From assembly GCA_905211505.1 (NCBI GenBank), contig CAJMAX010000001.1, positions 1-64,000 of the forward strand: a DNA stretch of 64,000 bases, in the 5' to 3' direction. The position numbers and the translations under genes are program-made. The notes under the pieces are model-generated. The model was not told the origin of the DNA. It saw nothing but the letters and a program-made list of their open reading frames with translations, and ran no database searches. Origin of the DNA: an uncultured bacterium. Lineage in GTDB: Bacteria > Cyanobacteriota > Vampirovibrionia > Gastranaerophilales > Gastranaerophilaceae. Positions 24,368 to 33,504 of this stretch are shown here, one piece after another; within the stretch, counting starts at the first letter, position 1; each line of letters starts with the position of its first letter.

Positions 24368-25690
24368 TTGAAACATTCACGACTGACATTATTGATATTT
24401 ATAGCCTTAGTATTAGGTGTAGTATTTGGTCATTTTTGCCCCCATATTGCGGTTAAAATGCGTACTTTTGCAGTTATCTTTTTACGTATGGTAAAAATGA
24501 TTATCGCACCTTTGCTGTTTGCAACTCTGGTAACAGGTATTGCCGGGCATGGCGATGTTAAGCAATTAGGGAAAATAGGTGTAAAAACAATAATTTATTT
24601 TGAAGTTGTTACTACACTAGCTTTGATTATCGGGTTAACAATGGGGAATATTTTTAATCCGGGAAGAGGTTTTGTTACAGGAACAGTTGCTAATCCTGAA
24701 TTGCTAAAGGAAGCAGGCTTAATGGCTGTTACAACTCCTCATACTTCAATATCTGAAATGGTTATGAATATCTTTCCGACAAGTATTGTGCAGGCAATGT
24801 CTGAAGGGAACTTACTTCAGATTGTCGTATTCTCCATATTCATGGCAATTGCTATTTGCGCTGTTGGTAAAAAAGCAAAACCGGTTATGGATTTGTTACA
24901 TTCTGTCTCGCAGATAATGTTTAAATTTACTGAATATGTTATGTATTTTGCTCCTTTAGGTATTTTTGGTGCAATTGCGTCAACTGTTGGTATGAACGGT
25001 TTATCTATTTTGAAAAATTATGCAAAGATAATTTTTTCATTATATACAGCGTTAGCAGTATTTGTGTTGTTGGTTTTATTTATTGCCTGTAAATATGCAA
25101 GAATTTCTTTGAGGAATCTTTTAAAGGCTATTCAAGAGCCTGCAATTCTGGCTTTTTCAACAGCAAGTTCAGAGGCTGCTTTCCCTAAGGCTATTGAGAT
25201 TATGGAAAGGTTTGGGGTTCCGCAGAATATTGTAAGTTTTGTAATGCCTACCGGTTATACTTTTAATTTGGATGGTAGTACATTGTATTTGGCTATGGCA
25301 GTAATATTTTCTTCGCAGATTTGTGGTATTAATCTTGATATAAATCAACAGATATTAATGATGTTGGCTTTAATGCTTACAAGTAAAGGTATTGCTGGTG
25401 TTCCAAGGGTATCTCTTGTTGTTCTAGCCGGAACTTTGGCAAGTTTCAATATCCCATTAATTGGTGTGGCTATACTTCTTGGTATTGATCAAATTTTGGA
25501 TATGGGCAGAACAACTGTAAATCTTGTTGGTAATTGTGTTGCTACAGTAGTTATAGCTCGTTGGGAAAATGATTTTGATTATGATAAAATGAAATTATTT
25601 ATAAAAGAGTGCGATAGAGAAAATCAGGAAATATGTCTTGATTCTGCAAAAATATGTGAAAAAGTGACTGAAAAAATAGAGGTAAAATAA
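24368..25690 (+). CDS. Dicarboxylate/amino acid:cation symporter (DctA/GltP type)
   Basis: A 440-residue membrane protein of the DAACS family. Eight or so helices are present with the two re-entrant-loop signatures: FSTASSEAAFPKAI (serine-rich HP1) and MPTGYTFNLDGSTLYLAMA (the NMDGT-like motif, here NLDGS). GRTTVNLVGNCVATVVIARW forms TM8 with the substrate-binding Asn and Arg region. Members import glutamate, aspartate or C4-dicarboxylates with Na+ or H+. The start is TTG at 24368 with AGAGG upstream. ileS begins one base after the stop, an odd pairing that implies cotranscription. Confidence 0.92.
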   Translation: MKHSRLTLLIFIALVLGVVFGHFCPHIAVKMRTFAVIFLRMVKMIIAPLLFATLVTGIAGHGDVKQLGKIGVKTIIYFEVVTTLALIIGLTMGNIFNPGRGFVTGTVANPELLKEAGLMAVTTPHTSISEMVMNIFPTSIVQAMSEGNLLQIVVFSIFMAIAICAVGKKAKPVMDLLHSVSQIMFKFTEYVMYFAPLGIFGAIASTVGMNGLSILKNYAKIIFSLYTALAVFVLLVLFIACKYARISLRNLLKAIQEPAILAFSTASSEAAFPKAIEIMERFGVPQNIVSFVMPTGYTFNLDGSTLYLAMAVIFSSQICGINLDINQQILMMLALMLTSKGIAGVPRVSLVVLAGTLASFNIPLIGVAILLGIDQILDMGRTTVNLVGNCVATVVIARWENDFDYDKMKLFIKECDRENQEICLDSAKICEKVTEKIEVK

Positions 25691-25691
25691 T

Positions 25692-28499
25692 ATGGCAGAA
25701 ACTACTAAAACTGAGTATAAAAATACTTTGAATCTTCCACAAACAACTCTTGCTATGAGAGCTAATGCAACTGTGAGAGAATTAGAAATTCAAAAATTTT
25801 GGAATGAAAATAATATTTATCAAAAAATGATTGATAACAGGAATAAAACAATTTCTTTTGTACTTCATGATGGTCCTCCATATTTGAGTTCTGAAAAAAT
25901 CCACGTTGGTACAGCGTTAAATAAAATTTTAAAGGATATTTTAATTAAGTATAAATCTCAAAAAGGTTTTTATGCTCCGTATGTTCCGGGGTATGACGGG
26001 CATGGATTGCCTATTGAAAATGCTGTTGTAAAAAATATCAAAGGTGGTCGCCACGCAATTACGGAAATTGAATTAAGAAGTAAATGTAGAGAATTTGCTC
26101 ATAAGAATTTAAAGGGTCAAGAATCAGAATTCAAACGTCTTGGCGTTTTGGGTAATTGGGAACAACCATATTTAACTATAGATCCTGAGTATGAAGCAGA
26201 ACAGATAAGAGTGTTCGGTGAAATGTACAAAAAAGGTTATATAGAAAAAGGTATGAAACCAGTTTATTGGTGTGCATCTTGCGAAACTGCTCTGGCAGAA
26301 GCAGAAGTTGAGTATGCAGATCATACATCTACTTCTATTTATGTAAGATTTAAATTTGATGATGATAGTTCTAAAAAAATTCAAAATATTGTTAACACTC
26401 AAGGAAAAGATGTGTATGCAATAATTTGGACAACAACTCCTTGGACAATTCCATCAAATATGGCAATTTCTATGCACCCTAGGTTTGTTTACACGTTCTT
26501 TGCGTATAAAGGTGATGTATATGTTGTTGCACAAGAATTGCTTGCATCATTCTTAAAAGATGTAGAATGGGATGAAACAGCAATTGATATTCTGGGCTCT
26601 TGTTCCGGTCAGGAATTAGAATTGCTAAATACAAAACATCCGCTTGTAGATAGAAAATCTCCTATCATTTTGGGAGAACACGTTACTCTAGACGCTGGTA
26701 CAGGTTCTGTTCATACAGCTCCAGGTCACGGTCTTGAAGACTATGAAGTAGGCTGTAAATATAATATTGAAGTATTTTCTCCGTTGGATGGTCAGGGTAT
26801 TTGGACTGATTCTGTTGGAATCCCTGAGCTTGTTGGAGTACCTTATTACAAGGGAAATACAATGGTTATTGAAATGCTGCAAAAATGTGGAGCATTGTTA
26901 AAACAACAAGATATCCAGCATAGTTACCCTCATTGCTGGAGATGTAAAAATCCTGTAATTTATCGCGCAACACCTCAATGGTTTGTAAAAGTTGATAAAT
27001 TTAGAGATACAGCCCTAAAAGCTATACATGGCGTAAAATGGATTCCTGCAAGTGGTGAAAATCGTATAGGGAATATGGTTGAAAGTCGTACAGACTGGTG
27101 TATTTCAAGACAAAGAGCTTGGGGCGTTCCTATTCCTATTTTCTATTGTGAAGATTGCGGGGAAGTTATTTGTACCGATGAAACTATCGAGAATGTTGCA
27201 GCTATCTTTGATAAAGAAAGTTCAGATGCATGGGTAAAATATTCAGCAGAAGAACTGTTACCAAAAGGTTTTGTATGCCCTAAATGCGGTAAAAATCACT
27301 TTAGAAAAGAAAAAGACATTATGGACGTGTGGTTTGATTCAGGTATATCTTGGAGAGCTGTTGTCGATAAACGCTTTGAAGAACTTGGTCACACCCCTGT
27401 TGATATGTATTTGGAAGGTTCAGATCAGCATAGAGGCTGGTTCCAATCTTCATTGTTAACATCAATCGCAACTCAGGGTAAAGCTCCTTATAAAGAAGTT
27501 TTAACTCACGGGTTTGTATTTGGTGAAGACGGTCGTAAGATGTCAAAATCTTTAGGAAATTATATTAGACCGGATGATATTATTAAAAATTATGGTGCAG
27601 ATATATTAAGACTTTGGGCTGCATCTGTAGATTACCGAAATGATATTAAAATCGGTAATAATATTATTGGTCAGTTGACAGAGATATTTAAGAAAACAAG
27701 AAATACAGCAAGATTTTTAATCGGTAACTTGTTTGATTTTGATCCTGCAGTTGATTATGTTCAATATGATGAACTTAAAGCTATTGATAAGTTTGCATTA
27801 CACAAATTGAACAAGTTAATAGCTGAAGTTACAGAATCGTTTGAAAATTATGAGTTTTATAAATATTTCCAATCATTACAGAATTTTGCGGCTGTTGATT
27901 TAAGTTCATTCTATCTTGATATTGTGAAAGATAGATTGTATACAGCAGGTAAAAAATCCTTATCTCGCAGAGCCTGCCAAACAGTTTTATTTGAAAACTT
28001 GATGGCACTTGTAAGAATTTTAGCTCCTGTAATGCCACATCAGGCAGAAGATATTTGGCAAAATATTCCAGAAGTTCAACGCGGAGGATTAATTAGTATA
28101 TTACTTTCTGATTGGCCTGTTGTAAATGAAAAATGGAACGCTCCGGAATTGGAAGAAAATTTTGGAAAAATCTTGAAATCCCGAGAAGTTGTATCGCGAG
28201 CAATAGAACCATTAAGAGCAGATAAAAAAGTTGGTAGCTCTCTTGAAGTTGCTGTATATGTTAAAGCTGATGATGACACTGTATTAAAAGCTAATGAGGC
28301 TGATTTAGCAGATATTTATATTGTGTCTCAAGCGTATTTGACAGATACTGCTCCAGCTGAAGTTTTAGCTGAACATAATGAAGACGGTTACACTGTATGG
28401 GTAACAAAAGCTCAAGGTGAAAAATGCGTAAGATGCTGGAAATACCGTGATTTGAATTCAGATGGTATTTGTGCAGATTGCGCAGAAGCAGTAAAATAA
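25692..28499 (+). CDS. ileS: Isoleucyl-tRNA synthetase with altered HIGH motif
   Basis: A 935-residue class Ia synthetase. N-terminal PQTTLAMRANATVRE and DGPPYLSSEKIHVGTALNK are present; the second places HVGT (about residues 73-76) where HIGH is expected. GYDGHGLPIE follows. The editing CP1 domain (TTPWTIPSNMAIS, TAPGHGLEDYEVG with the deacylation Asp) looks intact, as do DVWFDSGISWRA, GSDQHRGWFQSSL and the KMSKSLGN loop. The C-terminal zinc finger is present (CVRCWKYRDL, then CADC). It charges tRNA-Ile with isoleucine. The gene is coupled to the upstream symporter gene, so no T-box leader precedes it. Confidence 0.96.
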   Translation: MAETTKTEYKNTLNLPQTTLAMRANATVRELEIQKFWNENNIYQKMIDNRNKTISFVLHDGPPYLSSEKIHVGTALNKILKDILIKYKSQKGFYAPYVPGYDGHGLPIENAVVKNIKGGRHAITEIELRSKCREFAHKNLKGQESEFKRLGVLGNWEQPYLTIDPEYEAEQIRVFGEMYKKGYIEKGMKPVYWCASCETALAEAEVEYADHTSTSIYVRFKFDDDSSKKIQNIVNTQGKDVYAIIWTTTPWTIPSNMAISMHPRFVYTFFAYKGDVYVVAQELLASFLKDVEWDETAIDILGSCSGQELELLNTKHPLVDRKSPIILGEHVTLDAGTGSVHTAPGHGLEDYEVGCKYNIEVFSPLDGQGIWTDSVGIPELVGVPYYKGNTMVIEMLQKCGALLKQQDIQHSYPHCWRCKNPVIYRATPQWFVKVDKFRDTALKAIHGVKWIPASGENRIGNMVESRTDWCISRQRAWGVPIPIFYCEDCGEVICTDETIENVAAIFDKESSDAWVKYSAEELLPKGFVCPKCGKNHFRKEKDIMDVWFDSGISWRAVVDKRFEELGHTPVDMYLEGSDQHRGWFQSSLLTSIATQGKAPYKEVLTHGFVFGEDGRKMSKSLGNYIRPDDIIKNYGADILRLWAASVDYRNDIKIGNNIIGQLTEIFKKTRNTARFLIGNLFDFDPAVDYVQYDELKAIDKFALHKLNKLIAEVTESFENYEFYKYFQSLQNFAAVDLSSFYLDIVKDRLYTAGKKSLSRRACQTVLFENLMALVRILAPVMPHQAEDIWQNIPEVQRGGLISILLSDWPVVNEKWNAPELEENFGKILKSREVVSRAIEPLRADKKVGSSLEVAVYVKADDDTVLKANEADLADIYIVSQAYLTDTAPAEVLAEHNEDGYTVWVTKAQGEKCVRCWKYRDLNSDGICADCAEAVK

Positions 28500-28516
28500 A
28501 TTTAATAATTAGTATA

Positions 28517-28560
28517 ATAAAATAGTGGCGAGACAAAATAGTTCTGCCACTATTTTATTG
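28517..28560. terminator. Bidirectional terminator between ileS and prepilin
   Basis: AATAAAATAGTGGC...GCCACTATTTTATT, a 14-pair stem with A and T runs on both sides, between the convergent stops at 28499 and 28567. Confidence 0.85.
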
Positions 28561-28566
28561 TTTATT

Positions 28567-29289
28567 TTACCAAGGGTAATCATTGCTAATTTGCCAATTA
28601 TCAAGCATTATAAGTGCTGAACAAAATTGCCCTCGTCCAGATTTTATACACGCATATGAACCTTTTTGTGTATTTTCTCTTTTATACTCTCCAAAAGGCA
28701 TATCAGAAGTGTTGTATGCACCATAAGGTACAACTTTAGGTAAGTTAAATTGACCACTATAATCAATAATAATGCAAAACAAAAAGAAATCTTTACCTAT
28801 TATATTTGGACCTGAAAATCCATTTATGTCAACTCCAAAAATTAAAGTTAGCGGATTTCTTTTTAACTGTGAAATATTGTAACTATCGCTATCGAAAAAT
28901 AATAGATTCCCGTCGTTTAATGTGACAAGATTGGCATTACTGGCAAAAAGGGTGTAGGTATTTTCTATTGTGCCATTTAAGCGTTTATACCGTGGAGTAT
29001 GTTTATATGTTCCTAATTTTATAGCGCTTGAAACATTCATATGTGGTCGTAGGTATTTATTAAAAAATTCTATTGAATTTAAATCTGTATCCCAACTTTC
29101 GATAGAACCAAATTCTTCTTCTGAAAGTTTTATTGCCTGATTTACAATACTATACACTTTTTTTAGTCTGGTGACAGTTTGTCTTTTCTGGTAATTACTT
29201 ATTAGCGTTGGTATCGTTATTGCTGAAACAACTCCAATTATTCCAAGTGTAATTAAAATTTCTGCAAGTGTAAAACCCTTTCTATGCAT
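28567..29289 (-). CDS. Type IV prepilin-like protein (240 aa)
   Basis: The leader MHRKG is followed by FTLAEILITLGIIGVVSAIT (Gly at -1, Glu at +5), then TIPTLISNYQKRQTV. The C-terminal part carries LIFGVDINGFSGPN, the same DxNG..PN motif as the prepilins at 18182 and 61007, and paired cysteines near the end. It is a predicted substrate of prepilin peptidase. AGGAGG lies four bases before the ATG. It is divergent from a small XRE gene at 29352, with a palindrome between. Confidence 0.88.
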   Translation of the reverse strand: MHRKGFTLAEILITLGIIGVVSAITIPTLISNYQKRQTVTRLKKVYSIVNQAIKLSEEEFGSIESWDTDLNSIEFFNKYLRPHMNVSSAIKLGTYKHTPRYKRLNGTIENTYTLFASNANLVTLNDGNLLFFDSDSYNISQLKRNPLTLIFGVDINGFSGPNIIGKDFFLFCIIIDYSGQFNLPKVVPYGAYNTSDMPFGEYKRENTQKGSYACIKSGRGQFCSALIMLDNWQISNDYPW

Positions 29290-29300
29290 AATCCTCCTTT

Positions 29301-29316
29301 ATTGAGAAATCTCAAT
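29301..29316. promoter_or_regulatory. Operator-like palindrome between prepilin and XRE genes
   Basis: ATTGAGA-AA-TCTCAAT, seven-base arms around two central bases, in the 62-base space between divergent starts. This size and symmetry fit an XRE dimer site. Function is inferred. Confidence 0.5.
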
Positions 29317-29351
29317 GATTTATTTTCATTTATACTACATAATTGCAGTAA

Positions 29352-29576
29352 ATGCAATATTCAGAATTAGGGAAATTTATAAGGTTAAAAAGAGAAAAGC
29401 TTGGATTGTCTTTGAATAAGTTTGCAAATCTTGCAGATGTTGATCCGGCAATTTTATGCAGAGTAGAAAATTTAAAACAAGGTATAAAATTAAGTTTTTT
29501 GGAAAATATTGCAAAAGCTACAGGAGTTTCTCCAGCAAAATTTTTAGAAGAGTTTGAAAAATACGATAATTCGTAA
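29352..29576 (+). CDS. Small XRE-family HTH protein (74 aa)
   Basis: Almost entirely a Cro/CI-type HTH: LGKFIRLKREKLGLSLNKFA, VDPAILCRVENLKQ and IAKATGVSPAKFLEEF. It has no extra domain. It is divergent from the prepilin gene at 28567 and likely binds the palindrome at 29301-29316. The ATG has no Shine-Dalgarno; -10-like boxes (TATACT or CATAAT) lie 8-15 bases upstream, so the message may be nearly leaderless. Confidence 0.8.
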   Translation: MQYSELGKFIRLKREKLGLSLNKFANLADVDPAILCRVENLKQGIKLSFLENIAKATGVSPAKFLEEFEKYDNS

Positions 29577-29655
29577 AAGTGTTTATATAACTTAATGAAA
29601 TAGTCAATTTTAAAGTTTTCTTTCCCTTTATATATTATATAAGGGGTTGAAAGTA

Positions 29656-30357
29656 ATGTCTGTAGTTTCGAAAGCTGAAAATTTAATTCCGATGTTTAAT
29701 AAGTTTACCCATTTTGTCTCGGAAAATGGGCGTAATATTTCGCCAAAACAATTTTCCCAAGAATTTGGTAAAATACAAAAAGATTTTCTTACTGCAAAGC
29801 AAAGAGAACTGTTCTGTCAGGAAGCGGACAAGTTTGCAACAGAATTAGTTGCAAAAGAAAATGGTGATTTTGCCGGAATTATTTATAGTGCATTAACAAA
29901 ACTTACAGAGTTCTTTCCAAAAGAGCTTGAAATATATGCTAAAAAAGGTTTAGCTGTGGCTGAGAAAAATGGTGATTATGTTCATATGATGGCTCGTTTA
30001 AATAATTTGCGAAAAGTTTATATTGATAAGCCGGATAAATTATACCATTATATTCAGACATTGTATGCTCAGGAAAAATGCTTGAGAAAATTAAGCAGCA
30101 AATATACAACTGTGACAGAAACTTATAGAAGTGTTATTCGAAAACCTGCAAGTAAAGAAGATTATGAAAAAATGCTTGCGTATGTTCAAACTGAAATTGG
30201 AAAATTGACATGGAAAAAGCATCCTAATGATGCAATGAAAAAACTTACAAATGCGTATAACATTTTTCTCAAACGTGGTGATGCTCGAAGTATTGAATAT
30301 ATAGAACTTTTGATGTCTAAAATTAAAAATATGCAGACATTTGAAAAATCAATTTAG
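29656..30357 (+). CDS. Helical protein of unknown function (233 aa)
   Basis: Not recognised. The start at ATG 29656 is chosen because AAGGGG lies nine bases upstream; a TTG at 29647 is in frame. It is all-helical by composition, with repeated hydrophobic-polar helices of about 35 residues (IIYSALTKLTEFFPKELEIY, MMARLNNLRKVYIDK, YIQTLYAQEKCLRKL) that suggest a TPR-like or helical-repeat scaffold. No signal peptide or membrane segment. It lies 90 bases before dnaB on the same strand, but dnaB has its own promoter-like and ribosome binding sequences. Confidence 0.65.
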   Translation: MSVVSKAENLIPMFNKFTHFVSENGRNISPKQFSQEFGKIQKDFLTAKQRELFCQEADKFATELVAKENGDFAGIIYSALTKLTEFFPKELEIYAKKGLAVAEKNGDYVHMMARLNNLRKVYIDKPDKLYHYIQTLYAQEKCLRKLSSKYTTVTETYRSVIRKPASKEDYEKMLAYVQTEIGKLTWKKHPNDAMKKLTNAYNIFLKRGDARSIEYIELLMSKIKNMQTFEKSI

Positions 30358-30447
30358 GATTATTTGTAAAAATTATTTAAATATTGTTAATATTCGCAGG
30401 TAATAGAATCTTTTATGTACTAATATAGTAGTTAGGAGAATAGTTGT

Positions 30448-31842
30448 ATGCCTGCAATATCAAAAGATAATAGAAAAAAAATAGATGAAAGTTTAATTCC
30501 ACAAAATGTCGAAGCGGAAGAAGCTGTATTAGGGGCAATTCTTGTTAATCCGGAAACTTTAGCAAAGGTTTCTGATTCATTGCTTCCTGCAAGTTTTTAT
30601 AAACCTGCTCACAGACATATTTATGAAGCAATGCTTCAATTGTTTAATAATAATGATAATATTGATATTGTCTCAGTTTCAGATGTTTTGAGTTATAGCG
30701 GCAAGCTTGAAGCTGTCGGCGGTAGGGCATATATTAACGATTTAGTTGAGAATACAATCACGACATCAAATATTGCATATTATGCAAAAATCATTCAAGA
30801 AAAAGCTGTAAAAAGAGCTTTAATAAACGCAGGTTCAGAAATTGTAAGTAAAGGATATGATTTAGAGCCAAGTGATCGCTCGTTAGAACAGGCTGAAAAA
30901 CTTATTTTTGAAATTGGGTCAAGTAAGGCCACAGCTGATTTAAAACATGTAAAGGATTTGGTTCTTGATACCTGGGACAGTATTGAGTATCGCTATAACC
31001 ACAAAGATGAATTATCTGGTTTAAGAACTGATTTTTATGAACTGGATTCTATGATGAGTGGTCTGCACAGATCTGATTTGATTATTCTTGCAGCACGTCC
31101 TGCTATGGGAAAAACAGCATTTGCACTAAATATTGCACAGAATGTAGCAATAAAAGAAAATGTTCCTGTTTGTATATTCTCTCTTGAAATGTCTGCTTCT
31201 CAGTTGGTACAGAGAATGTTGTGTTCATATGCCGAAGTTGATGCGCAACGGCTTAAAACAGGAAATATGCTGCAACAGGATTTGGATAAATTAGCAATGG
31301 CAATGAACGATTTTAGTCAGGCGCCTATTTATATTGATGATACTTCAGGTTGTACGTTGACAGATATTCGTACAAAGTGCAGAAGATTAAAAACCCAGCA
31401 AAAAGATTTGGGTTTGATTGTAATTGACTACCTTCAATTGATGGAAGGCGGCGGAAAAGATGACCGTTTACAGCAGATTTCTGCAATCTCAAGAGGTTTG
31501 AAAATCTTAGCAAAAGAACTTGATGTTCCTATTATTACATTATCTCAGCTATCTCGTGCTGTAGAATCACGTAATGATAAGCGCCCGATGCTTTCAGACC
31601 TGCGTGAATCAGGATCTATTGAGCAGGACGCTGATATTGTAATGTTTATCTACCGTGAAGATTATTATAACAAAGGGGAATCTGAAGAAGAAGAAAATAT
31701 AAAAGCGTCTTCAAAAGGATTATCTGAAATTATTATTGCTAAACACAGAAACGGCCCTGTCGGTACCGTTAAACTGTTATTCCAAGGCAATATTACAAAA
31801 TTCAAAAATCCGATTAAAGATGATTCATTCGACGCTTTTTAA
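30448..31842 (+). CDS. dnaB: Replicative DNA helicase DnaB
   Basis: A 464-residue protein with the DnaB N-terminal domain (IPQNVEAEEAVLGAILVNPE) and a RecA-like helicase domain. Walker A is ARPAMGKTAFAL (about 213-224), followed by FSLEMSASQLVQRML, Walker B-region LIVIDYLQLM, the SRGLKILAKELDVPII stretch and SDLRESGSIEQDADIV with the arginine-finger region. It unwinds DNA at the replication fork as a hexamer. No intein is present. GGAG precedes the ATG. Its last four bases overlap the end of the convergent gene at 31839. Confidence 0.97.
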   Translation: MPAISKDNRKKIDESLIPQNVEAEEAVLGAILVNPETLAKVSDSLLPASFYKPAHRHIYEAMLQLFNNNDNIDIVSVSDVLSYSGKLEAVGGRAYINDLVENTITTSNIAYYAKIIQEKAVKRALINAGSEIVSKGYDLEPSDRSLEQAEKLIFEIGSSKATADLKHVKDLVLDTWDSIEYRYNHKDELSGLRTDFYELDSMMSGLHRSDLIILAARPAMGKTAFALNIAQNVAIKENVPVCIFSLEMSASQLVQRMLCSYAEVDAQRLKTGNMLQQDLDKLAMAMNDFSQAPIYIDDTSGCTLTDIRTKCRRLKTQQKDLGLIVIDYLQLMEGGGKDDRLQQISAISRGLKILAKELDVPIITLSQLSRAVESRNDKRPMLSDLRESGSIEQDADIVMFIYREDYYNKGESEEEENIKASSKGLSEIIIAKHRNGPVGTVKLLFQGNITKFKNPIKDDSFDAF

Positions 31843-32276
31843 TCTGTTTTTAAAAGATTATTAATCTGGCAGGTTGAAGAGTCTTGAACCAGTTTCGTCA
31901 TTTCTTCATGCAGTTCTTTTTTATCATCTGCTTTCCCGCTTTTTTGTGCTGTTTCCATCTTTTTTACAATAGATTCAAGTTGATTTTCTGAAAATGCACA
32001 TTTTGTAGATATAATATCTTGATTCATATCAACACTAAATACTTTACTTTCTGTTAAGCATTTTCCTTCTCTCCAGCCAAGAATAGTTTCGGTGGATTTC
32101 AAATGGATAACAGGAGTATTTGGGTCATCTGTCGGAATTTCTGCATTGTACTTTTCTGTATGTACAGAACAGTTTTTGAGGTGTGTTATATATTCAGGGG
32201 TGTACGTTCCGCCATTTGCGGCTGTAAATCCTGCAGCACAAATAATGATAGCTGATGTTAACAATAGTTTTTTCAT
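31839..32276 (-). CDS. Small secreted protein of unknown family (145 aa)
   Basis: Not recognised. A clear Sec signal peptide, MKKLLLTSAIIICAAGFTAA, has a likely cleavage site near residue 20-22. The mature part of about 123 residues has four cysteines (NCSV, KCLT, KCAF, TCQI), compatible with two disulfides, and a helical Lys/Glu-rich C-terminal half. It probably acts in the periplasm or outside. AAAGG lies before the ATG. It is monocistronic and convergent with dnaB. Confidence 0.7.
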   Translation of the reverse strand: MKKLLLTSAIIICAAGFTAANGGTYTPEYITHLKNCSVHTEKYNAEIPTDDPNTPVIHLKSTETILGWREGKCLTESKVFSVDMNQDIISTKCAFSENQLESIVKKMETAQKSGKADDKKELHEEMTKLVQDSSTCQINNLLKTD

Positions 32277-32497
32277 ATTATTACCTTTCTTTGTTATAAA
32301 TGTTATTGTACACTTTTTTATATTATTTTCAATAGCTGAAATGGTTATAGCCGGCTTAACAAACTTTGTAATTTTAAACTTATTTTAGTCCTTCGAGGTA
32401 GTTTTGGAATTGTGAGATGTAAACTCAACTAGTTTTCTAGTCAGTCCAGGATGATAATATATTAATTCTGAGAGTAGTTTCTGATACTATCATCATC

Positions 32498-32524
32498 TGT
32501 CATGCTGAATTTATTTCAGCATCT
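32498..32524. repeat. 27-bp palindromic repeat, copy 3
   Basis: TGTC, then ATGCTGAA-TTTAT-TTCAGCAT, then CT. Same length and ends as the copies at 19054, 19227 and 62076, with the G:C form of the third stem pair. Confidence 0.7.
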
Positions 32525-32575
32525 TATCTTTGTTCTTATATTATGAAGCTTAGAGTAGAACATTATCTTGACTGT

Positions 32576-32603
32576 TTGATTTTTATTCCATTATTGATAT
32601 AAT
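32576..32603 (+). promoter_or_regulatory. Promoter of the cation efflux gene
   Basis: TTGATT (32576-32581), a 16-base spacer, TATAAT (32598-32603). The ATG follows ten bases later with no Shine-Dalgarno, giving a very short leader. Confidence 0.55.
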
Positions 32604-32613
32604 TACTCATGTT

Positions 32614-33504
32614 ATGAATTTAGATTGTCAAAAAAAATTTGCAGCAGGGTTATCAATTTTTTCTAATTCGGTAATAATAATTTTAAAACTGGTTGTCGGA
32701 TTGTATTCGGGAAGTATTAGTATTATATCTGAGGCAATTCATTCAATGAGTGATTTTTTGGCATCAATACTGACATTTTTCTCTGTAATAAAATCCGCGG
32801 AACCTGCGGACAAAAAACATCCGTTCGGGCATGGTAAATATGAAGACATGTCAGGTTTTATTGAGGGCGGTTTAATTATTTTTGCTGCAGTATTTATTAT
32901 TTATGAATCGTTGAAAAAAATATTTTTTAGCCAGGATTCAGGCGTTGAAACTACACTTGGACTTTATGTGATGGGCTTTTCAGTTGTAGCAAATATTATT
33001 GTTAGTTTTATACTTTTTAGAGTTGCTAAAAAAGCTGATTCAGTATCTTTGTTTGCAGATGCAGAACATTTAAGAACGGATGTGTTATCTTCATTAGGTG
33101 TTTTTGCAGGTTTATTGATTATAAAATTGACAGAAATAAGTATTTTAGATCCTATTATAGCTATTATTGTCGCCCTTATAATTTTTAAAGCCGGATTTTC
33201 TATTTCAAAAAGAACGATGGATAATTTGCTCGATTGTTCTTTACCAGAAGAAGATATCAATAATATTTGTGAAATTCTAAATGATTGTAAGACTCATGGC
33301 ATACTTGGGTTTAAGGATTTGAAGGCTCGCAGATTGGGGCCTCAAAAAAGTATTGAGGTCACCCTTATATTTCCTAAAGACATGACTATTTATTGTTGCC
33401 ATACGATTTGCTCTATAATAGAGCATAAACTCACTCAAGCTTTAGGAGATGTCTCATCGAGTATTCATCTTGAGCCTGAAGTTGAAGAAAAAGTTATTAA
33501 GTAA
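32614..33504 (+). CDS. Cation diffusion facilitator family transporter
   Basis: A 296-residue protein with six predicted helices. The family's metal-site motifs are SEAIHSMSDFLAS (H-x3-D in TM2, about 43-47), the loop KKHPFGHGKYED, and DAEHLRTDVLSSLGV (H-x3-D in TM5). A C-terminal cytoplasmic ferredoxin-like domain begins at about 205. CDF proteins export Zn2+, Mn2+, Fe2+ or Co2+ by proton antiport; the H-x3-D pairs favour Zn2+ or Co2+ over Mn2+. The last eight bases overlap the convergent glutamate-cysteine ligase gene. Confidence 0.92.
   Translation: MNLDCQKKFAAGLSIFSNSVIIILKLVVGLYSGSISIISEAIHSMSDFLASILTFFSVIKSAEPADKKHPFGHGKYEDMSGFIEGGLIIFAAVFIIYESLKKIFFSQDSGVETTLGLYVMGFSVVANIIVSFILFRVAKKADSVSLFADAEHLRTDVLSSLGVFAGLLIIKLTEISILDPIIAIIVALIIFKAGFSISKRTMDNLLDCSLPEEDINNICEILNDCKTHGILGFKDLKARRLGPQKSIEVTLIFPKDMTIYCCHTICSIIEHKLTQALGDVSSSIHLEPEVEEKVIK

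Larger units (their letters stand above)
32277..32613. other. Intergenic region with a palindromic repeat
   Basis: No gene is seen in these 337 bases. They hold one copy of the 27-bp palindromic repeat (32498-32524), decayed repeat-like DNA around 32385-32455 (CCTTCGAGG, TCCAGGATGATA) and the cation-efflux promoter at the right edge. Confidence 0.5.

Noticed and set aside
25570-25692. T-box riboswitch for ileS
   Set aside because: ileS starts one base after the symporter gene, leaving no room for a leader; no T-box sequence was seen.
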